Below, piece by piece: positions 58,889 to 64,000 of a stretch of DNA of 64,000 bases (position 1 is its first letter; the number at the start of each line of letters is the position of its first letter). The DNA is taken from positions 1 to 64,000 of the forward strand of contig SFFD01000001.1 in NCBI GenBank assembly GCA_004556975.1, given 5' to 3'. The stretch comes from Oscillospiraceae bacterium. GTDB taxonomy: Bacteria > Bacillota > Clostridia > Oscillospirales > Ruminococcaceae. Under the pieces are notes generated by a model, which was not told where the DNA came from, ran no database searches, and was given only the letters and a program-made list of their open reading frames with translations. A program made the translations under genes and the position numbers.

Positions 58889-59443
58889 ATGAGAGAACAG
58901 CTTATTCCCTTTAACGAGAAAATGGAAAAAACTTTGGCCGTCCTTGCAGAGGACTACGCTTCCATTCGCGCAGGACGTGCCAACCCCGGTGTTCTTGACA
59001 GAATCAGCGTTGAATATTACGGAGCAATGACACCAATCAACCAGATGGCTGCTATTTCTGTTGCAGAAGCACGCATTCTGGTTATTCAGCCGTGGGATAG
59101 AAGCTCCCTTAAATCCATCGAAAAAGCCATCAACGCTTCCGATATAGGCATCCCGCCCCAAAACGACGGAAGCTGTATTCGCCTTGTGTTCCCACCGCTT
59201 ACCGAGGAACGCCGTAAAGAACTTTGCAAACAGGTTGAAAAACATGGCGAAGAAGCAAAGGTAAATATCCGCAATCATCGCCGCGATGCCAATGAGTTCT
59301 TCAAAAAGCAGCTCAAGGATAAGCTCATCACCGAGGACGAACAGAAGGACATCGAAAAGGATGTTCAGAAGCTCACCGATGATTTTATTGCAAAAATCGT
59401 CAAAATGGTTGATGACAAAAAGAAAGAAATTATGGAAATCTAA
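58889..59443 (+). CDS. frr: Ribosome recycling factor
   Basis: The protein has 184 residues. SIRAGRANPGVLDRISVEYY and the C-terminal DDFIAKIVKMVDDKKKEIME are typical. RRF with EF-G splits the ribosome after termination. AAAGGAGG precedes the ATG at 58889. Confidence 0.97.
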   Translation: MREQLIPFNEKMEKTLAVLAEDYASIRAGRANPGVLDRISVEYYGAMTPINQMAAISVAEARILVIQPWDRSSLKSIEKAINASDIGIPPQNDGSCIRLVFPPLTEERRKELCKQVEKHGEEAKVNIRNHRRDANEFFKKQLKDKLITEDEQKDIEKDVQKLTDDFIAKIVKMVDDKKKEIMEI

Positions 59444-59470
59444 GCTGCGGTTGCGGCAGGAGGAAACAGC

Positions 59471-60154
59471 TTGACGGATAAAACTCTTTTGCCACAGCAT
59501 GTAGGAATTATTATGGACGGAAACGGCCGCTGGGCAAAAAAACGCGGTCTTCCGAACAATGTGGGACATAAAAAAGGCGCCGAGGTATTTGAAAACATAT
59601 CTCGGCATTGCCGTGATATGGGAATTCCGTGGCTGACGGTCTATGCGTTTTCCACGGAGAATTGGCGCCGCCCCAAGGATGAGGTTTCCGGCATTATGAA
59701 CCTTATGCGCAGTTACCTTAAAAATATGGTAAAGGCGAAAAACGAACATATTGCGGTGCGCTTTATCGGCAGCCGCGAAAATATAGAGCCGGATTTGCTT
59801 GCGCTTATGGAGGAGGCGGAAACCGCTGACGTGGGTGAGGTTATAACCACGGTGCAGGTGGCTTTCAATTACGGCGGGCGGGACGAAATCGTTCACGCCG
59901 CGCGTCAGCTTGTCCAAAAGGGTGAGGAAATCACGGAGGAGAGTATCTCCGCAAATCTCTATTCCGGCGTGCCGGAGGCGGATTTAATTCTTCGTCCCAG
60001 CGGTGAGGAGAGGCTGTCCAACTTTCTGCTGTGGGAAAGCGCCTATGCGGAATTTGTTTTTATGGATGTGCTTTGGCCGGATTTTACTCCAACAGATTTT
60101 GACGCTGCGCTTGAGGAATTTGCCAAACGCAATCGACGTTTCGGCGGAGTATGA
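59471..60154 (+). CDS. uppS: Undecaprenyl diphosphate synthase (isoprenyl transferase)
   Basis: The protein has 227 residues. IIMDGNGRWAKKRGLPNNVG carries the catalytic Asp, STENWRRPKDEV and FNYGGRDEIVHA follow. The last motif reads LRPSGEERLSNFLLW where most enzymes have RTSGE or RTGGE, a change next to a substrate-binding Arg. It makes the C55 lipid carrier for cell-wall synthesis. TTG start 7 bases after GGAGG. Confidence 0.94.
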   Translation: MTDKTLLPQHVGIIMDGNGRWAKKRGLPNNVGHKKGAEVFENISRHCRDMGIPWLTVYAFSTENWRRPKDEVSGIMNLMRSYLKNMVKAKNEHIAVRFIGSRENIEPDLLALMEEAETADVGEVITTVQVAFNYGGRDEIVHAARQLVQKGEEITEESISANLYSGVPEADLILRPSGEERLSNFLLWESAYAEFVFMDVLWPDFTPTDFDAALEEFAKRNRRFGGV

Positions 60155-60172
60155 CAAAAAAGGGGAAATATT

Positions 60173-60988
60173 TTGAAAACAAGAATAATTTCTGCCGCAG
60201 TAGGCCTTGTACTGCTGGGCGTAGTTATATATTTTTTTAATACTCCGGTTCTTGATGTTGCGGTGGCGCTGCTTTCTGCCATTGCCGTGCACGAATTTGT
60301 GCATGCATCCGGCCTCTCTGAGCATCGCATGCTTGAAGCTGTGTGTATTATTTTCGGTGTGGCATTTTCAACTGTTTATTTCAATATCTTTTCCGGTATA
60401 ACTTTTCTTGCGGAGTTTATTTTTGCCGGAATATTGATGATAATGTTGCTTTTTGACCACAAAGAACTTGAAGTCGGCAAAATTGCTTTCGTTTTTATGA
60501 CTTCTTCACTTGTGCCAAGGGTTTTTTCAATACTTTTGCTTTACCGCGAATATGAAAGTCCGGTTTGCTATTATCTTGTGGGACTAAGCCTTTGCACGGC
60601 ATGGCTCAATGACATTTTTGCGTATTTTTCAGGATACTTTTTCGGAAAAAAGAAGCTTTGCCCGGAAATCAGTCCTAAAAAAACCGTAGAGGGCGCCATA
60701 GGCGGTGTTGCGGGCGACATTGTTTTCTGCCTGCTGTTTACATACGCTTTTTCGGCTGTAATGCAGCTTTCTGTAAACTGGATAAGTCTTTGTATATTTC
60801 TGCCCATCGGCGCCGTGGCAAGCATCTTCGGCGACCTTTGCGCTTCAATAATCAAGCGCCAGTTCGGAATAAAGGATTACGGCAATATTATGCCCGGTCA
60901 CGGCGGAGTTATGGATCGCTTTGACAGCTGGATTTTTGTTGCTCCGCTTCTTTATATATGGAATATTTATCTTCCGTTCATAGGATGA
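60173..60988 (+). CDS. cdsA: Phosphatidate cytidylyltransferase
   Basis: The protein has 271 residues with about seven membrane segments. KKTVEGAIGG and the closing GNIMPGHGGVMDRFDSW form the CdsA signature. It makes CDP-diacylglycerol for phospholipid synthesis. TTG start with AAAGGGG upstream. Confidence 0.95.
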   Translation: MKTRIISAAVGLVLLGVVIYFFNTPVLDVAVALLSAIAVHEFVHASGLSEHRMLEAVCIIFGVAFSTVYFNIFSGITFLAEFIFAGILMIMLLFDHKELEVGKIAFVFMTSSLVPRVFSILLLYREYESPVCYYLVGLSLCTAWLNDIFAYFSGYFFGKKKLCPEISPKKTVEGAIGGVAGDIVFCLLFTYAFSAVMQLSVNWISLCIFLPIGAVASIFGDLCASIIKRQFGIKDYGNIMPGHGGVMDRFDSWIFVAPLLYIWNIYLPFIG

Positions 60989-61009
60989 ACAAAAAATTTT
61001 GATATATTT

Positions 61010-61042
61010 ATTATTGCCGCTTGATTTGCGGCAATAATTTTA
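61010..61042 (+). terminator. Stem-loop between cdsA and dxr
   Basis: ATTATTGCCGC / GCGGCAATAAT around a 7-base loop, followed by TTTTAT. It may act as a partial terminator or processing site, since dxr and later genes follow in the same direction. Confidence 0.65.
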
Positions 61043-61065
61043 TATGACGAATGGGGGAATTTGCG

Positions 61066-62205
61066 GTGAAAAGAATAGCGGTTCTCGGTTCGACAGGCTC
61101 AATCGGTACGCAGACGCTGGATGTTTGCCGCCGCCTTGGATATGAGATAGTCGCGCTTGCGGCGGGCAGCAATGCGGAGCTGCTTGAAAAGCAGGCGCGG
61201 GAGTTTTCTCCGAAGTTAGTTGCAGCGGCGGACGAAAACGCCGCAAGGCGCTTGAGCATCGCACTTTCCGGCACAGGAATAACGGTGCTCGGCGGTGAGC
61301 GCGCCGTGCTCGAAGCAGTGGCGGCGGAGTGCGATATCGTGCTCAACGCAGTAACCGGCATAGCCGGACTGCGCCCAACCATTGCCGCCATTGAAGCGGG
61401 AAGAGATATTGCCCTTGCGAACAAGGAAACCCTTGTAGCAGGAGGCAGGCGCGTTATGGACTATGCCGCAGAGCATGGGGTAAAAATTCTTCCGGTGGAC
61501 AGCGAACATTCCGCCATATTTCAGTGCCTTCAGGCAAAGGGTGACTACGCCCGCATAAAAAAGCTGATTTTGACAGCCTCCGGCGGCCCGTTCTTCGGAA
61601 AAACCGCCGCCGAGCTTGAAAATATGCGTCCGCAGGATGCTCTGAACCATCCGACATGGAACATGGGTAAAAAAGTTACGATAGATTCCGCGTCAATGGC
61701 TAATAAAGGGCTTGAAATTATTGAAGCCGCACATCTTTTTGATGTGGAGCAGAATAATATTGATGTAGTGATACACAGAGAAAGCATTGTTCATTCGCTG
61801 GTGCAGTTTACAGACAATTCCGTTTTGGCACAGCTTGGCGTGCCGGATATGCGAACGCCCATTCAGTATGCGCTGACTTGGCCGGAGCGTGAAAACGGCG
61901 TTGCAGCGGAACTTGACCTTGCAAACGTAGGAACACTGCATTTTTACAGGCAGGATGAAAAGACTTTTCCGTCAACGGGTCTTGCCAGGTACGCTCTTGA
62001 TAAAGGGGGAACGGCCACGGCGGCATTCAATGCCGCAGATGAAATTGCCGTTGCGGCATTTCTTGACGGAAAAATAAAATTTACGGATATACCAAAGATA
62101 ATAGAAAAGACTATTGACAAAGAATTTGCAAAAGGAAATTCTTTTGAAGAGGTATTCTATACCGATTCAGAGGCACGAAAATTTGCGTCAGCACTTGTAA
62201 GATAA
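61066..62205 (+). CDS. dxr: 1-deoxy-D-xylulose 5-phosphate reductoisomerase
   Basis: The protein has 379 residues. VLGSTGSIGTQTLDVCRR binds NADPH; ALANKETLVAGG, PVDSEHSAIFQCLQ and TASGGPF are the metal and substrate motifs. It is the committed step of the MEP isoprenoid pathway, shared here with ispG. GTG 61066 follows GGGGGA; the ATG at 61051 precedes any ribosome site. Confidence 0.96.
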   Translation: MKRIAVLGSTGSIGTQTLDVCRRLGYEIVALAAGSNAELLEKQAREFSPKLVAAADENAARRLSIALSGTGITVLGGERAVLEAVAAECDIVLNAVTGIAGLRPTIAAIEAGRDIALANKETLVAGGRRVMDYAAEHGVKILPVDSEHSAIFQCLQAKGDYARIKKLILTASGGPFFGKTAAELENMRPQDALNHPTWNMGKKVTIDSASMANKGLEIIEAAHLFDVEQNNIDVVIHRESIVHSLVQFTDNSVLAQLGVPDMRTPIQYALTWPERENGVAAELDLANVGTLHFYRQDEKTFPSTGLARYALDKGGTATAAFNAADEIAVAAFLDGKIKFTDIPKIIEKTIDKEFAKGNSFEEVFYTDSEARKFASALVR

Positions 62206-62218
62206 GGAGATTGCAGCG

Positions 62219-63247
62219 TTGAGTATTTTAAGCATTATAATTGCAATTTTACTTTTTGGCTTTATGATTTTGTTTCACGAGCTTGGCCACTTTGCCATGG
62301 CAAAGTGGGCCGGAGTTAAAGTGAATGAATTTGCCATAGGTATGGGCCCAAAGATTATTTCAAAAACAGTGGGGGACACAACCTATGCGCTGCGCCTTTT
62401 TCCAATCGGCGGTTTTGTGGCTATGGAAGGTGAAGATGAGGACAGCGCCGATTCCCGAAGCTTTACCGCCTGCCCGGTGTGGAAAAGAATTATAATAACC
62501 GCCGCCGGCGGCATTATGAACCTGATTTTGGGACTTATAGTGGTGATTGTTCTCACCTGCGGACAGAGCCTGCTCGGTACTACCACCGTTGCGAACTTCA
62601 CCGAAAATTCCGTTTCGGCGAACTATTTGCAGGTCGGGGACAAAATTACCGCGGTGAATGGTGAATCCGCCGACTGCGACTACGATATAATTTATTCGCT
62701 TATCCGTGACGGAGACGGCATTGTTTCCATGGATGTTATCCGCGACGGAAAGAAGCTTCATATTGACGACATCAATTTCGATATGGCGGACTACGGCGGA
62801 ACGAAAGCCATTGTGCTCGACTTCGGCGTTTACGGCGAGGAGCCGACCTTCGGCAGAGTGATTTCGTATTCTTTCCGTTGGATGTATTCGCTTATCAAGC
62901 TTGTATGGCGTTCCCTCGGGGACATCATCAGCGGCAACTTTGCGTTGAACCAGCTTTCCGGTCCCATCGGTGTTACTGAGGCATTTGCGGAGGCGGCTTC
63001 CTCCGCGAATATCAAGAGTCTGCTGCTCATTCTGGCGCTTATTACGGTGAACCTTGGCGTATTTAACCTTATGCCACTGCCCGCGTTGGACGGAGGAAGA
63101 ATCTTCTTTATGTTAATAGAATGGATTTTCGGAAAACCGGTCAACCGTAAGGCAGAAGCGATAATCCACTCCGTGGGAATGGCGCTTTTGCTCGTACTGA
63201 TGGTGGTAGTCGCATATAACGACATAGTAAAGCTTGTTGCGAGGTGA
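62219..63247 (+). CDS. rseP: Site-2 metalloprotease RseP (RasP)
   Basis: The protein has 342 residues. HELGH (zinc, catalytic Glu) in the first membrane segment, a PDZ domain (residues about 105-190) and NLMPLPALDGGRIFF with the third zinc ligand are present. It cuts membrane-bound regulatory proteins such as anti-sigma factors. TTG start behind AAGGAG. Confidence 0.95.
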   Translation: MSILSIIIAILLFGFMILFHELGHFAMAKWAGVKVNEFAIGMGPKIISKTVGDTTYALRLFPIGGFVAMEGEDEDSADSRSFTACPVWKRIIITAAGGIMNLILGLIVVIVLTCGQSLLGTTTVANFTENSVSANYLQVGDKITAVNGESADCDYDIIYSLIRDGDGIVSMDVIRDGKKLHIDDINFDMADYGGTKAIVLDFGVYGEEPTFGRVISYSFRWMYSLIKLVWRSLGDIISGNFALNQLSGPIGVTEAFAEAASSANIKSLLLILALITVNLGVFNLMPLPALDGGRIFFMLIEWIFGKPVNRKAEAIIHSVGMALLLVLMVVVAYNDIVKLVAR

Positions 63248-63252
63248 CATAC

Positions 63253-64000
63253 TTGGCAAAGGAAGTTAAAATCGGAAACATTGCAATCGGCGGGAATAAC
63301 CCGGTGGCAATTCAGTCAATGATAAGCGTTCCATCGACAGATATTGAGGGCAGCGTGCGCCAGGCAAAGGAGCTTGAGTATGCGGGCTGCGAAATTCTGC
63401 GCGCCGCGATTCCTGATATGGCGGCGGTAGAGCTTATTCCCGCGATAAAAGATGCCATAAGCATCCCGCTTGTGGCGGATATTCACTTTGATTACAAACT
63501 TGCGCTTGCCGCAGTGGAAGCAGGAGTTGACAAAATCCGCATAAATCCGGGTAATATCGGCTCGGAGGACAGAGTTCGCAAGGTGGTGGAGGCCTGCGGC
63601 AATGCGGGAGTTGCCATGAGAATAGGAGTAAACGGCGGTTCGCTTGATAAACGTCTTCTTGAAAAATACGGTGCGCCTACGGCGGAAGCTCTTGCGGAAA
63701 GCGCTATGGAGAATGTTGCCATGCTTGAAAAATTCGGTTTTACCGATACGGTAATCTCAATAAAATCAAGCAATGTAAAAACCATGATAGATTCCTGCCG
63801 CCTTGTGGCAAAACGCTGTGATTATCCGCTTCATCTCGGAGTTACCGAAGCAGGAACGGAACATATGGGAATAATTAAAAATGCAATAGGAATAGGCTCG
63901 CTGCTTGTTGACGGAATAGGTTCAACCGTGCGCGTTACACTTACCGCAGACCCCGTTCGCGAAATATATGCCGCAAAGGACATTCTTAAAGCAGCCGGTG
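63253..64000 (+). CDS. ispG: 4-hydroxy-3-methylbut-2-enyl-diphosphate synthase, 3' end outside the window
   Basis: The first 249 codons are visible; no stop occurs before the edge. The start is TTG 63253 behind GAGGTGA, 5 bases after rseP. AIQSMISVPSTDIEGSVRQ, PLVADIHFDYKLAL, INPGNIG, MRIGVNGGS and HLGVTEAGTEHMG are IspG signatures; the C-terminal 4Fe-4S cysteines lie beyond the window. It is the iron-sulfur enzyme that makes HMBPP in the MEP pathway. Confidence 0.95.
   Translation, partial: MAKEVKIGNIAIGGNNPVAIQSMISVPSTDIEGSVRQAKELEYAGCEILRAAIPDMAAVELIPAIKDAISIPLVADIHFDYKLALAAVEAGVDKIRINPGNIGSEDRVRKVVEACGNAGVAMRIGVNGGSLDKRLLEKYGAPTAEALAESAMENVAMLEKFGFTDTVISIKSSNVKTMIDSCRLVAKRCDYPLHLGVTEAGTEHMGIIKNAIGIGSLLVDGIGSTVRVTLTADPVREIYAAKDILKAAG

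Noticed and set aside
1..64000. CRISPR array, prophage, insertion sequence, toxin-antitoxin or restriction locus
   Set aside because: I found no regularly spaced repeats, no transposase or phage structural genes and no terminal inverted repeats. The two PG-binding genes at the left edge and the amidases have no phage neighbours.

Overview
The window reads as a chromosomal segment of an anaerobic, endospore-forming member of the Clostridia. The evidence is sigma-G with a divergent YlmC/YmxH gene, a YlbJ-like sporulation membrane protein, the B. subtilis-like order phoH-ybeY-era-yqzL-recO, a pyrophosphate-type phosphofructokinase, SipS-type signal peptidases, strong AGGAGG ribosome binding sites and frequent TTG/GTG starts. 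An Oscillospirales-type gut or rumen lineage is my inference. I see no prophage, insertion sequence, CRISPR array or rRNA. There is one tRNA gene, tRNA-Gly(CCC). Almost every transcription unit can be bounded by sigma-A type promoters and stem-loop terminators.

Layout. 1-3.9 kb: two peptidoglycan-binding proteins and a frameshifted ABC exporter. 4-8.8 kb (minus): ppx/fat unit and trxB-nadE-HD-ASCH unit. 9-14 kb: uvrB-uvrA behind a sigma-A promoter with a LexA/DinR-type box. 14-16.7 kb: DivIVA-like protein, acetyltransferase, rRNA methyltransferase. 16.7-20.7 kb (minus): cell-wall amidase, small Cys-rich protein, YlbJ-like protein. 20.7-30.1 kb: mixed single genes, including a ClpC-type ATPase without the usual middle domain, tRNA-Gly and two broken genes. 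30-36.8 kb: Dph6-like ATPase, glycosyltransferase, pseudouridine synthase, GtrA, YgiQ radical SAM protein, uracil-DNA glycosylase. 36.9-44.5 kb: amidase, then phoH-ybeY-era-yqzL-recO-mutS2-methyltransferase. 44.6-52.6 kb: phosphofructokinase, DUF421/DUF4363 pair, tandem signal peptidases, mnmA, CorC-type protein, pyroglutamyl peptidase. 52.6-64 kb: sigG, ylmC, rpsB-tsf, a PduS/PduT-like pair, pyrH-frr-uppS-cdsA-dxr-rseP-ispG (cut by the right edge).

The most unusual item is the PduS-PduT-like pair at 56.0-57.9 kb. It is a RnfC-like flavin/iron-sulfur protein translationally coupled to a tandem-domain microcompartment shell protein that keeps the cysteine known to hold an iron-sulfur cluster in PduT. 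It sits between tsf and pyrH with no other microcompartment gene in view, and its codon use looks like that of a highly expressed gene. Other points of interest are a signal peptidase paralogue with a 69-bp internal tandem duplication of its catalytic-lysine segment, a short leader with a 16-codon ORF and terminator before a CorC-type gene, and a pseudouridine synthase whose only well-placed start is ATC.

Four genes carry apparent frameshifts (ABC exporter, DivIVA-like protein, nucleoside phosphorylase, GNAT acetyltransferase). Several lie at short repeats or a homopolymer. Either the assembly has indel errors or some of these are genuinely decaying genes; the sequence alone cannot decide.
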